A stretch of DNA of 64,000 nt from Palsa-892 sp035295845. Lineage in GTDB: Bacteria; Pseudomonadota; Alphaproteobacteria; Rhizobiales; Xanthobacteraceae. The notes beneath the pieces were generated by a model. The model made no database searches. It saw nothing but the letters and a program-made list of their open reading frames with translations, and was not told the DNA's origin. Shown piece after piece: positions 18,317-27,337 of this stretch; position 1 is the first letter of the stretch, and every line of letters starts with the position of its first letter. The stretch lies in the NCBI GenBank assembly GCA_035295845.1, contig DATGIF010000017.1, positions 1-64,000 on the forward strand, read 5' to 3'. A program made the translations under genes and the position numbers.

Positions 18317-19872
18317 GCCTCGATCCGCGGATCGACGACGCGCTCGCGCGGCTTCCCGATTATCTCGGCAACCACGTGCTGGTGAGCGTGAGCGCCCTTC
18401 TCCTCGGGCTCGCAGTGAGCCTGCCGCTTGCGATCCTCTCGATCCGGCGTCCGGTGCTGCGCAATGCGCTGCTCGCCTTCTCGAGCATCGTGCAGACGAT
18501 CCCCGGGCTCGCGCTGCTCGCGCTCTTTTATCCGCTGCTCCTCGGCCTCTCGGCGCTCACCGGAAGAGCGTTCGGCGCGAGTTTTTCCGCCCTCGGATTC
18601 CTGCCCGCGGTCCTGGCGCTCGCGCTCTATTCGATGCTGCCGGTGGTGCGCAATACCGTCACCGGCATTCTCGGCATTGACCCCGCGGTGAACGAGGCGG
18701 CGCTCGGCGTCGGCATGACGCGGCGGCAGGCGCTTCTGATGGTGGAATTGCCGCTCGCGCTTCCCGTAATCATGGCCGGCATCCGCACGTCCGCCGTGTG
18801 GACGATCGGCACCGCGACGCTCGCCACCCCCGTCGGCCAGACGAGCCTCGGCAATTACATCTTCACCGGCTTGCAGACGCAGAACTGGATTTTCGTCTTG
18901 TTCGGCTGCGTTGCCGCCGCCGTGCTCGCGCTCGCCGTCGACCAGTTGCTCGCGCTCATGGAGAACGGCGTGAGCACGCGCAAGCGTGGACAAATCGCGC
19001 TCGGCGCCGCGGGGATCGCTTTCATCGTCGCGGCGGCGCTGGGGCCTGGCTTTGCGGCATCGCGCGCGACCTACATCGTCGGCGCGAAAACGTTCACCGA
19101 GCAATATATTCTGGAAGCGCTGATCGAGGAGCGGCTGCAAGCCGCGGGACTTTCGACCCGGCGCCGCGACGGCCTCGGCTCGACCATTATTTTCGATGCG
19201 CTGAAGGCCGGCGACATCGACGTTTACGTCGACTATTCCGGCACGCTGTGGACGACGCAGATGCAGCGCACGGACACGAAGCCGCGCGAGGAAGTGCTGG
19301 CTGAGCTGAAAACATGGCTCGTGGCGCGGCGCATCGACTTGCTCGGCGCGCTCGGCTTCGAGAACGCCTATGCGCTGGCGATGAGCCGCAAACGCGCGGA
19401 ATCCCTCGGCATCCGCTCGATCGCGGATCTAGCGCGCGTCGCCCCGGGACTTTCCATCGCCGGCGACTACGAATTTTTCGCGCGGCCCGAATGGAGGGCG
19501 CTCGTCGATGCCTACGGCCTTTCCTTTCGCAAGCAGATGCTGGTGCAGCCGGAATTCATGTATCCGGCCGCGGCCGCGGGCGAAGTCGACGTGATCTCCG
19601 CCTACACCAGCGAAGGCCGCCTCGCGCAATTCGATCTCGTCGTCCTCGACGATCCCAAGCACGTGATCCCGCCGTATGACGCGATCCTTCTGCTCGCGCC
19701 GGGCCGCGCGGGTGACGCGAAATTCGTCGAGGCGCTGAAGCCCTTGAGCGGCGCGATCGACGTCAAGCTCATGCAGGCGGCGAACTTGCGCGCCAACGGC
19801 AAGGGCGGCGATTCATCGCCCGAAGCGATCGCGCGCTGGATGTGGGGCGAGATCGTTCGCTCCGGAAAATAA
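18313..19872 (+). CDS. fused ABC permease and substrate-binding protein, OpuC type
   Basis: 519 residues. Residues 1-225 or so form the membrane permease (EAA loop ALGVGMTRRQALLMVELPLALP). A final hydrophobic helix near 230-250 links to an extracytoplasmic OpuAC domain (about 255-519) starting IVGAKTFTEQYILEALIEERL, with DVYVDYSGTLWTTQMQR in the binding-site region. Such permease-receptor fusions are known for ergothioneine, choline and bile-exclusion type transporters. Aromatic residues that would form a cation cage are few in the readable segments, so ligand is open. Confidence 0.93.
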   Translation: MSLDPRIDDALARLPDYLGNHVLVSVSALLLGLAVSLPLAILSIRRPVLRNALLAFSSIVQTIPGLALLALFYPLLLGLSALTGRAFGASFSALGFLPAVLALALYSMLPVVRNTVTGILGIDPAVNEAALGVGMTRRQALLMVELPLALPVIMAGIRTSAVWTIGTATLATPVGQTSLGNYIFTGLQTQNWIFVLFGCVAAAVLALAVDQLLALMENGVSTRKRGQIALGAAGIAFIVAAALGPGFAASRATYIVGAKTFTEQYILEALIEERLQAAGLSTRRRDGLGSTIIFDALKAGDIDVYVDYSGTLWTTQMQRTDTKPREEVLAELKTWLVARRIDLLGALGFENAYALAMSRKRAESLGIRSIADLARVAPGLSIAGDYEFFARPEWRALVDAYGLSFRKQMLVQPEFMYPAAAAGEVDVISAYTSEGRLAQFDLVVLDDPKHVIPPYDAILLLAPGRAGDAKFVEALKPLSGAIDVKLMQAANLRANGKGGDSSPEAIARWMWGEIVRSGK

Positions 19873-19924
19873 GCGCGCCCGGAAGCGGCCGCGCGCTACC
19901 CCGGCTGCTTCACGATCATCCGGT

Positions 19925-20602
19925 CTAGCGCGGGCCTCCGTTCGCCGGCGCCACGTGCTGCACTGACGCGGCGATCGCGCGCAGGTCCGCCGCGACCGCC
20001 GGATATTTGCCCGCCAGCTCGTCGAGATTGCCGATTTCGACATCTTTCGCCGGCACCACGCCGGGCCACTCGGTGCTCGCGCCCAGAAACCAGCGGCCGC
20101 CCGGCAGAAGCCGCGCGGTATGGAAGGTGTTGCCCGGGATCAGGAGCTGCACGCGCTGGCCATTGCCGAGATCCGGCCCGACGACGACCCGCTCATGCGT
20201 GCCGTCGGCATGCAGCAGGAACAGTTCAAGCGGATCGCCGAGATAATAATGATAGAGCTGGTCGTTGCGGATGCGGTGTAACCGCACCGGCGCGCCCGGC
20301 GTCACCAGAAAATAGAGCGCCGAGCCCAGCGGGCGGCCGTCGGCGAAGGGCGGCGGCAAGCCGCCCGGCGCGACCGACTCCTTGCTGAGGAACGTCACCC
20401 GCACGAAGCCGCAGGTGGCGTTGGGCTCGAGTTTCAGCAGGCGCTGAACCTCCTCCGCGGAGAGATCCTGGGACATGGGCGTTACCTTCGGCTCGTTAAA
20501 CGCCTTGGCGGCAAGCGATGGCGTCAATGCGGCGGCGCTAACGATAGCGCCTCCCTGCAAAACCTGCCGCCGGTCCACTTTCGCTGGCTTGCGCTTTGGC
20601 AT
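19925..20602 (-). CDS. cupin-type DUF985 protein with Tat-like signal
   Basis: 225 residues. The N-terminus VDRRQVLQGGAIVSAAALTP resembles a twin-arginine export signal. The rest matches the DUF985/cupin_5 family: GSALYFLVTPGAPVRLHRIRNDQLYHYYLGDPLELFLL and FHTARLLPGGRWFLGASTEWPG. Members are beta-barrel cupins of unknown reaction, usually cytosolic; an exported form is less common. It is convergent with the ABC operon and followed by a remnant gene fragment at 20639. Confidence 0.82.
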   Translation of the reverse strand: MPKRKPAKVDRRQVLQGGAIVSAAALTPSLAAKAFNEPKVTPMSQDLSAEEVQRLLKLEPNATCGFVRVTFLSKESVAPGGLPPPFADGRPLGSALYFLVTPGAPVRLHRIRNDQLYHYYLGDPLELFLLHADGTHERVVVGPDLGNGQRVQLLIPGNTFHTARLLPGGRWFLGASTEWPGVVPAKDVEIGNLDELAGKYPAVAADLRAIAASVQHVAPANGGPR

Positions 20603-20638
20603 GGGCGGCCTCCCGCAATTGTAGCGCGTCTAATTTGT

Positions 20639-20703
20639 CTATTGATACGGCGCCGGAGGCAGCGGCGATGAATGCGGGTGGGCGATCAGCCGGTCGGCCC
20701 CGC
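20639..20703 (-). pseudogene. 3'-end remnant of a SnoaL-like (DUF4440) gene
   Basis: The minus strand encodes GADRLIAHPHSSPLPPAPYQ then a stop, with no upstream gene. It matches the 3' end of the frameshifted gene at 22111-22558 at 60 of 63 bases (20641-20703 against 22113-22175). It appears to be a duplicated fragment left by recombination. Confidence 0.6.
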
Positions 20704-20783
20704 GCGATTCGATACGTCTCCTGCATCGGGCGAGTTTCGCCCGATGCAGCGTGAGATGTTACGGCGAGCGCCGAAGCGTTCGT

Positions 20784-21509
20784 TTATTCCGGCTTCGCGC
20801 CCTTCGACGGATTGGTAGTGAAGAGGCCGAGCAGCTCGCCTTCGGCGAGCGCCTTGCCTTTGGCCGCTTCCATCGCCGCCGCGCCGTCGAACTCCTTGCC
20901 GAGATTGAGCGAGGGAACGCTCAGCGCGTAGACCGTGAAGTGATAGTGATGCACGTTCTCGTCGTTCCACGGCGGGCACGGCCCGTCATAGCCGTAATAC
21001 TGGCCCTTCATCGCGTCGTTGGCCGCGAGCACCTTGGTGAAATCGTTGAGGCCGCGCACGCCGGCCGCGGCGGGCGTCGCCGGCTTGCCATGAGCGACGC
21101 GGCCTCCGGATTCGGCGCCTTCCTTTAGCGAAGTGACGTCCGCCGGAATGTCGACGAGCGCCCAGTGGAAGAATTTCCGCCGTGGAACGTCGGCGCCCAG
21201 CACCATGCCTTCCTTGTTCATTTTCTCGCGCTGCTCCGCCGGCGAGTCGGTGTCATAGAGGATGACGGCGTAGGATTTGGTGCCGCTCGGCCCCTTCGAC
21301 CACGAAATCGCCGGGCTGATGTCGGGGCCGGCTTTCACGTGGTTTTCGACCGCCGCCGTGCAGAACGAATATTTGCTCGGGATCATCTTGCCGCTTTCGA
21401 CGCCGGTGACGCTCACCTTGAGCGCCTCGGCTGAAGCCGGACTCGAAGCGAGCCCAGCGACGGCGCCCGCTGCGAGCATGGCGGCAGCCGCGAACTTGGT
21501 CTTTTGCAT
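20784..21509 (-). CDS. exported YbhB/YbcL family PEBP-like protein
   Basis: 241 residues with a signal peptide (cleavage after SPASA). The phosphatidylethanolamine-binding-protein fold is shown by PAISWSKGPSGTKSYAVILYDTD, FFHWALVDIPADVTSL, and DGPCPPWNDENVHHYHFTVYALS. The family binds small anions or lipids; no enzymatic role is established. A second, shorter PEBP-like gene lies at 54875-55255. Confidence 0.88.
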   Translation of the reverse strand: MQKTKFAAAAMLAAGAVAGLASSPASAEALKVSVTGVESGKMIPSKYSFCTAAVENHVKAGPDISPAISWSKGPSGTKSYAVILYDTDSPAEQREKMNKEGMVLGADVPRRKFFHWALVDIPADVTSLKEGAESGGRVAHGKPATPAAAGVRGLNDFTKVLAANDAMKGQYYGYDGPCPPWNDENVHHYHFTVYALSVPSLNLGKEFDGAAAMEAAKGKALAEGELLGLFTTNPSKGAKPE

Positions 21510-21562
21510 GTGTCTCCTCCCTTGATCCAGTTTGGTTTACTTACGCATTGAACCCCGCCTCT

Positions 21563-22094
21563 TTAGGCAGGAACGTACGTCAACCTGATCGTACGCTCGC
21601 TGACTAAATCGCTAGCCACAAGGCGGAGCGGCGGCCGGGGGCCGCCGAAGAATGGCTTGCCGCGACCAAGCACGACGGGGGCGCAAATAGAGTCGATACT
21701 CATCGATAAGACCAAGGTCGCCTAAGCTTCGCGCCAGGTCTGGCCCGCCAACTTCAATCTCGCCGACGAGCTTGGCCTTCAGCCCGCGTATCACCGCCTC
21801 GAGGTTATCCGCAACAAGTGTGGCATTGGGGCCGACGGACTTCAACGAACGCGACACGACCCACTTCGGTTGGCTGCGCCACACCGCCGCGTATTCGCGT
21901 TCCTCGGCGTCCCAATCAGAATGGTCTTCGTCCCAATACCGCATCACCTCGTACATGCGGCGGCCGTACACGCTGGCCGCCGCGCTGCGCACGTGCTCGA
22001 TGAAGTGACGAAAGAGTCCGGCATCAGGCCCAAGTTCCTGATGGTCGACGTACCCGTCCAGGGACTGGTTCAATCCAAAGACGAGCTTCGCCAT
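21563..22094 (-). pseudogene. frameshifted dihydrofolate-reductase-like (RibD C-terminal) gene
   Basis: The frame begins MAKLVFGLNQSLDGYVDH and follows the RibD_C/DfrA-like fold through VGEIEVGGPDLARSLGDLG and EYRLYLRP. At a run of five C (plus-strand G at 21677-21681) the frame slips, after which it reads RRAWSRQAIL and stops at 21612. Removing one C restores VVLGRGKPFFGGPRPPLRLV then ERTIRLTYVPA with a stop at 21563-21565, exactly as family members end. Either a real loss of function or a homopolymer sequencing error. Confidence 0.8.
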
Positions 22095-22110
22095 GCTACT
22101 GACACTTTCT

Positions 22111-22558
22111 TTATTGATACGGCGCCGGCGGCAGCGGCGATGAATGCTGGTGGGCGATCAGCCAGTCGGCCCCGCACTTGACGATGACGAAGGTGAAGCG
22201 CACCGATCGCGGCGTCGGCGTTCTGGACGAGATCGAACCGGTAGACGCCGGCACCGACGACGGCCGCGTCGGAAACCGCGGCCATCCGCCGCTCGGCGAT
22301 CTTGATCGCATGGCCGCTTTCGGGCGCGCTCTTGAAATATTCGCGAATGGCGTCGCTGCCCTGAACGAGCTTCGCGCTCTCGACGCCGTAGACGGACGCG
22401 TCGGGCGTATAAAGCTTCACGGCCGCGTCCGCGTTGCCCGCGCCGACGGCGGCCGCCCAACGATCGATCACGGCGCTTGCGTCCTCGGCCGGACCCGCGA
22501 ACGCATGCGCCGGCCACCAGAGCAGCAGCGCCACGAAGACGATCCGCGATCGCGTCAT
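22111..22558 (-). pseudogene. frameshifted exported SnoaL-like (DUF4440) gene
   Basis: Starts MTRSRIVFVALLLWWPAHAFAG (signal peptide) and continues with AVIDRWAAAVGAGNADAAVKLYTPDASVYGV, typical of SgcJ/EcaC-like SnoaL proteins, up to FDLVQNADA near 22220. The rest of the family fold (RSVRFTFVIVKCGADWLI, then SSPLPPAPYQ and stop at 22111) is in the neighbouring frame, so a one-base frameshift lies around 22195-22225. The start overlaps the SDR stop as ATGA. The unshifted frame runs on into the next gene. Confidence 0.75.
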
Positions 22559-23421
22559 GACGCGGCCTGTTTTTCCTTCGGCAGCAGGCCCAATCGCTTG
22601 GCGATCATCCGGTCCTGCACGCGCTTCGGCAGGAACGACATCAGCATGCGCGTCGCGTGTCCCGGCGTGATGGTGTAGCGCGTCCACGGCTTGCGCCCGG
22701 TGAGCGCGTGCAGGACGAGCTGGCCGACGTCTTCCGCCGGCAAACCCGAAGCGCCGGCGCCCTGCATCATGCCGCGCATTTTCTTCAGCGCCTCGAAATA
22801 GGGCGTGTTGCCGAAGCGGGCGAGGTCGGCCTTTTCGCCTTTTTCCCAGATCGCGGTCTTGATCGGGCCGGGGCCGATGACGATCACGTCGATGCCGAAG
22901 AGCATGAGTTCGCGCCGCAAGCTCTCGGACAATCCCTCCACCGCGTGCTTCGACGCCGCGTACGGCCCCGCGAAAGGCAGCGAGCGCTTGCCCGCCACCG
23001 ACGAGATCATCACGATCCGTCCCTTCGGCCCTTTCAGCGAGGGGTCGACGCCGAGGAGCGGCGCGAAGGCCTGCAGCACGATCACCTGGCCGATGACGTT
23101 GATCTCGAGCTGGCGGCGGAAATCGGCGATTGGAACCTCAAGCACCGGCCCCGGCACCGAGATGCCGGCGTTGTTGACGAGCCCCGCGAGCGTCTCGCCG
23201 TTGAGCGCCGCCCGCACCTGCGACGCCGCGTTCTTCACCGCCTGCTCGTCGGTGACGTCGAAGATGAGCGGCGTGAAATTCGGACCCAGCTCCTTCGACA
23301 CGCGCTCGGCGTCGGCTTTGTTGCGGACGCTGCCGAAGGCGCGAAAGCCGGTGGCGATCAAGGTTTTCGCGGTGGCATAGCCAATGCCGGTGGAAGCACC
23401 GGTAACGACGACGGATCTCAT
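22555..23421 (-). CDS. short-chain dehydrogenase/reductase
   Basis: 288 residues. Classical SDR motifs: TGASTGIG for cofactor binding at the N-terminus, NNAG near residue 95, the catalytic Ser in MISSVAGKRSLPF and YAASK with Tyr and Lys. The pattern RNKADAERV after the second strand suggests NADP preference (Arg), an inference. Substrate is unknown; the C-terminal extension of 60 residues (MQGAGASGLPAEDVGQLV...) resembles retinol/sterol-type SDRs. It is followed by the overlapping SnoaL-like frameshifted gene. Confidence 0.9.
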   Translation of the reverse strand: MRSVVVTGASTGIGYATAKTLIATGFRAFGSVRNKADAERVSKELGPNFTPLIFDVTDEQAVKNAASQVRAALNGETLAGLVNNAGISVPGPVLEVPIADFRRQLEINVIGQVIVLQAFAPLLGVDPSLKGPKGRIVMISSVAGKRSLPFAGPYAASKHAVEGLSESLRRELMLFGIDVIVIGPGPIKTAIWEKGEKADLARFGNTPYFEALKKMRGMMQGAGASGLPAEDVGQLVLHALTGRKPWTRYTITPGHATRMLMSFLPKRVQDRMIAKRLGLLPKEKQAAS

Positions 23422-23433
23422 GCTCTCACCTCT

Positions 23434-23826
23434 TCAATGCGTTTCGCCCGCGTCTTCCAACTCGAGCGCGCGGCAGGCGGTCATGCTGCGCATGCATTCG
23501 CTGCCCCAGATGCGGTGGATCGTTCCCTCGCCCGCCTCGTACCAGTCGCAATTGACGTCGCGGTATTTCAGCCACGCTTCCTGCGAGAGCTTCAAAAATT
23601 TGAGGCGGTCGGCCTCCTTCTCCATGCCGAGGAGCTTCTGGTAGGCGGCCTCGACGCGTTTTTGCCAGCCTTCATAGAGCTTGCCGACGCACATGACGAT
23701 GTCATGCGTGTTGCGGTCGCCGCAGGTTTGATATTCGTCGCCATACGCCTGGCACGCGGTTTCCGCGCGCGCGGGTAAAACCGCCGCGCAAAAGGCGATC
23801 ACGAGGCCGGCCCGCGCGCGTCTCAA
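23434..23826 (-). CDS. exported LprI/DUF1311-like lysozyme inhibitor family protein
   Basis: About 130 residues if it starts at the TTG (23826) that overlaps the ilvC stop; ATG at 23865 would read into ilvC. The N-terminus RRARAGLVIAFCAAVLPARA is a signal peptide. The mature protein has six Cys and the family's YQKLL-x-WLKYRDVNCDWYEAGEGT motif. LprI relatives inhibit lysozyme; the role here is inferred by family only. Translational coupling to ilvC looks accidental but would give co-expression. Confidence 0.7.
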   Translation of the reverse strand: MRRARAGLVIAFCAAVLPARAETACQAYGDEYQTCGDRNTHDIVMCVGKLYEGWQKRVEAAYQKLLGMEKEADRLKFLKLSQEAWLKYRDVNCDWYEAGEGTIHRIWGSECMRSMTACRALELEDAGETH

Positions 23827-24842
23827 TTCTTCGCCTTGTCGACCAAAGCCTTCGCCTTGATCCACGGCATCATGGCCCGGAGCTTCTCGCCCACCTGCTC
23901 GATCGGGTGTTGCGCGAGCTTGGCGCGCGTCGCCTTGAACGAGGTCTGGTTGACCTTGTTCTCGAGCATCCAGTTCCGCGTGAAGCGGCCGGACTGGATG
24001 TCGTCGAGGATCTTCTTCATCTCGGCGCGCGTCTCGGCGGTGATCACGCGCGGGCCCGAAATGTATTCGCCGTATTCGGCCGTGTTCGAGATCGAGTAAT
24101 TCATGTTGGCGATGCCGCCTTCATAGATGAGGTCGACGATCAGCTTCACCTCGTGCAGGCATTCGAAATAAGCCATCTCCGGCGCGTAGCCGGCTTCGAC
24201 CAGCGTCTCGTAGCCGGCCTTGATCAGCTCGACGAGGCCGCCGCAGAGCACCACCTGCTCGCCGAACAAATCGGTCTCGCATTCCTCGCGGAACGTGGTC
24301 TCGATGATGCCGGCGCGGCCGCCGCCGATCGCGGCGCCATAGGAGAGGCCGAGATCGTGGGCGTTGCCGGAAGCGTCTCTAAAAATCGCCAACAGGCACG
24401 GCACGCCGCCGCCGCGCAGATACTCCGAGCGCACGGTGTGGCCCGGCCCCTTCGGCGCGATCATGAGGACGTCGAGATCCGCGCGCGGCTCGATCAGATT
24501 GAAATGGATGTTGAGGCCGTGCGCGAACATCAGCGCCGCGCCCTGCTTCATGTTGTGATGCAGATGCTCGCGGTAGATATCGCCCTGCAATTCGTCGGGC
24601 GTGAGCATCATCATCACGTCGGCCCATTTGGCGGCGTCGGCGACTTCCATCACCTTGAATTTCTCGCCTTCGGCCTTCTTCGCCGAGGCCGAGCCCTTGC
24701 GCAGCGCCACCGCGACTTCCTTGACGCCGGAGTCGCGCAGGTTCAGCGCGTGCGCGTGCCCCTGGCTGCCGTAACCGACGATCGCGACCTTCTTGCCCTT
24801 GATCAGATTGAGATCGGCATCCCGGTCGTAATAAACGCGCAT
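23823..24842 (-). CDS. ilvC: ketol-acid reductoisomerase
   Basis: 339 residues, class I length. Second common step of valine, isoleucine and leucine synthesis. The Rossmann motif is GYGSQGHAHALNLRDSG, followed by cofactor loop RKGSASAKKAEGEK (Arg/Ser, NADPH type), then APKGPGHTVRSEY and the Mg ligand region with CETDLFGEQVVLCGG and EMAYFECLHE. ATG at 24842 has GGGGG upstream; the longer start at 24893 is not supported. No leader peptide is visible upstream, unlike leuA and ilvB. Confidence 0.97.
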   Translation of the reverse strand: MRVYYDRDADLNLIKGKKVAIVGYGSQGHAHALNLRDSGVKEVAVALRKGSASAKKAEGEKFKVMEVADAAKWADVMMMLTPDELQGDIYREHLHHNMKQGAALMFAHGLNIHFNLIEPRADLDVLMIAPKGPGHTVRSEYLRGGGVPCLLAIFRDASGNAHDLGLSYGAAIGGGRAGIIETTFREECETDLFGEQVVLCGGLVELIKAGYETLVEAGYAPEMAYFECLHEVKLIVDLIYEGGIANMNYSISNTAEYGEYISGPRVITAETRAEMKKILDDIQSGRFTRNWMLENKVNQTSFKATRAKLAQHPIEQVGEKLRAMMPWIKAKALVDKAKN

Positions 24843-24927
24843 CGACGCCCCCTGCTTATCGTTTTCGAGATTGAAGCCGGCAGCCTTTAGCACATCTATT
24901 TAGGCGGGGCATCCGACACTTGTTTTC

Positions 24928-25040
24928 CCTCCCCCTTGCGGGGAGGGTCGGCGCGAGCAAAGCGAGCGCCGGGGTGGGGGTCATGCTCACCCCACCCCGA
25001 CGGCTTCGCCGTCGACCCTCCCCATCGAGGGGAGGGAAAT
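24928..25040. repeat. intergenic palindromic repeat (CCCTCCCC family)
   Basis: The ilvC-lysE spacer holds CCCTCCCCCTTGCGGGGAGG-type palindromes and CCCCACCCCGACGGCTTCG-type inverted units that can fold into long hairpins. A related unit lies at 38143-38189. Such elements are common extragenic repeats in Rhizobiales. Confidence 0.7.
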
Positions 25041-25041
25041 A

Positions 25042-25647
25042 TCAATGCCACGCCTCCGCGAACACGGGGTAAAGCGAGGCGACGAGAAGAAGCGCCATGG
25101 TGATGTTGAAGGCGCGTACGTGCGAAGGCGCCTTGAGGAAGCCGCGCAGGCCCGAGCCAAAGGCCGCCCAGGTCGCGCTCGAGGCCGTGCCAAGGACGAT
25201 GAAGATCGCCGACAGGAGAATGACGTTCAGCGGAAAACTCGTGAGCGCGGCATAGGTGGTAATGGCGCCGAGCGCGATGATCCAGCCCTTGGCGTTGATC
25301 CACTGGAACGCGGCACCCTCGATGAAGGTGAGCGGCCGGCTCTTTTTCCTGCCTTCCTCCACCTTGCGCGAGGTGCCGATCGCGCAGGCGAGATAGAGGA
25401 GATACGCCGCCCCCGCATACTTCAACACCGCATAGAGCACGGGAAAAATCTTGAAGATCGCGCCCAAGCCGATGCCGACCACAAACACCATCAGCCCGAA
25501 GCCGATGGAAACGCCGAGCATGTGCGGCAGCGTGCGGGAAAAGCCGAAATTCAGCCCCGAGGTCATCAGCATGATGTTGTTCGGCCCCGGCGTAAACAGC
25601 ATCACGACCGCGAAGAGAATAAAGGCTGCGAACAACTCAAGCGACAT
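25042..25647 (-). CDS. LysE/RhtB family exporter
   Basis: 201 residues with about six hydrophobic helices. The family signature near the N-terminus is FTPGPNNIMLMTSGLNFG, followed by LPHMLGVSIGFG, and the conserved middle region FQWINAKGWIIALGA. LysE-type exporters remove amino acids or related compounds; the substrate is not determinable. The stop overlaps the end of the palindromic repeat. Confidence 0.9.
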   Translation of the reverse strand: MSLELFAAFILFAVVMLFTPGPNNIMLMTSGLNFGFSRTLPHMLGVSIGFGLMVFVVGIGLGAIFKIFPVLYAVLKYAGAAYLLYLACAIGTSRKVEEGRKKSRPLTFIEGAAFQWINAKGWIIALGAITTYAALTSFPLNVILLSAIFIVLGTASSATWAAFGSGLRGFLKAPSHVRAFNITMALLLVASLYPVFAEAWH

Positions 25648-25772
25648 GAAAGCTCCTCAGGCGAAACGTCGCACGCGCCTAAAATGCCCTGCCATTAAGC
25701 ATTCGTTAACCAGCAATTAACCGCAATAGAACGCTCGGCCGCTAGTTTCCGCCAATTCGCACGGCGGAACGC

Positions 25773-27239
25773 ATGCTCAGAACACTTCTATTCGCCATCC
25801 GGCGCGGCTGGTGGCTGGTCATGCTGGTGGGGCTCGTTGCGTTCGCGGCAAGCCTCGGCGCGCTCGCCCTCGTCGCCCGGAGCTGGCCCGGCGAAATCGC
25901 CGTCCACAAAACCGTTCTTGTGTTCCTGATCGCCGCGGTCATCGCGCAATTCGCGATGTCCCTGACCGCCTTCTTTCTGGTTTGGTCCATGCGCCGCCAG
26001 AACGCCGACATGCGCATGGCGCTGGACAGCATGGCGCAGGGCCTCTGCATGTTCGACGCCGCCGAACGCCTGATTGTCTGCAACAAGCAATATTACGAAA
26101 TGTACGGCCTCGCCGCCCACGATGTGGAGGCCGGAACCACGCTCTCGGAAGTGCTCGCGCGGCGCGTGGCCAAGGGCACGTTCACGCGCGACCCCGAGCA
26201 ATATCGCCGCGAGTTTCTGCAAGAGGTGCGCCAGGGCCGCACCATCGTGCACGAGGTGAAGTCGCATGACGGCCACGTCCGCCTCGTGATGAACCATCCG
26301 ATGAAAGGCGGCGGCTGGATCGGCACCCACGAGGACATCACCGAACGCAAGCAGGTCGAGGAGCAGCGCGCGAGCCTGCAGCACAAGGAAGCGCGCCGGG
26401 CGCTCGTCGAAAGCGCGGTATCCGAGTTCCGCCAGCACGCGGAAAACCTGTTGCAAACCGTGGTCAGGCGCGCCGGCGAAATGCGCGCGACCGCGGCGAA
26501 CCTCTTTACCATCTCCGGACAGACCTCGCAGCGCGCCGAACGCGCGGTCGAAACCTCGAACGAAACCTCGACCAATGTCGAGAGCACGGCGCTCGCCTCG
26601 AACGAGCTTTCGCATTCGATCAACGAGATCGAGCAGCGCGTCGGCCTGACCGCCGCGGTCGTCCGCTCCGCCGTCGTCGAGGCGAAAACGACCAACCGCG
26701 ATATCGACGCGCTCACCGCGCTCGCGCGGAAGATCGGCGACGTGGTCGCGCTCATCCGCAGCATCGCGGGCCAGACCAATCTTCTGGCGCTGAACGCTAC
26801 CATCGAGGCGGCGCGCGCCGGCGAGGCCGGCCGCGGCTTCGCCGTCGTCGCCTCCGAAGTGAAATCGCTCGCCGTGCAGACCGCGAAGGCGACCGAGGAC
26901 ATATCGAGCCAGATCGAGGAAGTGCAGAATTCGACGACGCTGGCGGTGGAATCCATCGGCCGCATCACGCATCGCATGGGCGAGATCGAAAATCACACCT
27001 CGGCCGTGGCGGCTTCCGTGCAGCAGCAGAGCGCCGCCACCAGCGCCATTTCCAGAAACGTCGCGAGCGCCGCCGACGGCACCAGGCTCGTCGTCTCGGT
27101 GTTGAGCGAGGTCGCGGGCGCGACCAGCGAAACCCGCAAGTCGGCGGAGCAGGTGGTGAGCGCGTCGGAATCGGTGGAAGTCGCGGCCTCCGAAATGCGG
27201 AACGAAGTCGAGAAGTTTCTCGCCAAAGTCGCGGTCTGA
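25773..27239 (+). CDS. PAS-containing methyl-accepting chemotaxis protein
   Basis: 488 residues. Two N-terminal membrane helices (about 13-36 and 47-70) with only a short periplasmic loop, then a cytosolic PAS domain (about 80-195; DSMAQGLCMFDAAERLIVCN and HPMKGGGWIGTHEDITERK), then the signalling domain (about 220-488) whose hairpin tip is NLLALNATIEAARAGEAGRG. So it senses an internal signal, such as redox or a metabolite, through PAS rather than an external ligand. No che genes or C-terminal CheR-docking pentapeptide are visible. Confidence 0.92.
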   Translation: MLRTLLFAIRRGWWLVMLVGLVAFAASLGALALVARSWPGEIAVHKTVLVFLIAAVIAQFAMSLTAFFLVWSMRRQNADMRMALDSMAQGLCMFDAAERLIVCNKQYYEMYGLAAHDVEAGTTLSEVLARRVAKGTFTRDPEQYRREFLQEVRQGRTIVHEVKSHDGHVRLVMNHPMKGGGWIGTHEDITERKQVEEQRASLQHKEARRALVESAVSEFRQHAENLLQTVVRRAGEMRATAANLFTISGQTSQRAERAVETSNETSTNVESTALASNELSHSINEIEQRVGLTAAVVRSAVVEAKTTNRDIDALTALARKIGDVVALIRSIAGQTNLLALNATIEAARAGEAGRGFAVVASEVKSLAVQTAKATEDISSQIEEVQNSTTLAVESIGRITHRMGEIENHTSAVAASVQQQSAATSAISRNVASAADGTRLVVSVLSEVAGATSETRKSAEQVVSASESVEVAASEMRNEVEKFLAKVAV

Positions 27240-27337
27240 GCGCGAAAACATTCCGTCGATCGCGCGTTCCCCGCGCGGAACCATGCGCGCGCTCGGTCGT
27301 TGCCGCGTGGCTGCGGGGTAACGGACAGCGAGGTGTA

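Noticed and set aside
24928..25040. Possible CRISPR-like or rRNA fragment in the ilvC-lysE spacer
   Set aside because: Only one palindromic block with no regularly spaced spacers; matches the common extragenic repeat type.
25788..27284. 498-codon minus-strand frame
   Set aside because: Antisense of the chemoreceptor gene; Arg/Asp/His-rich composition without motifs.
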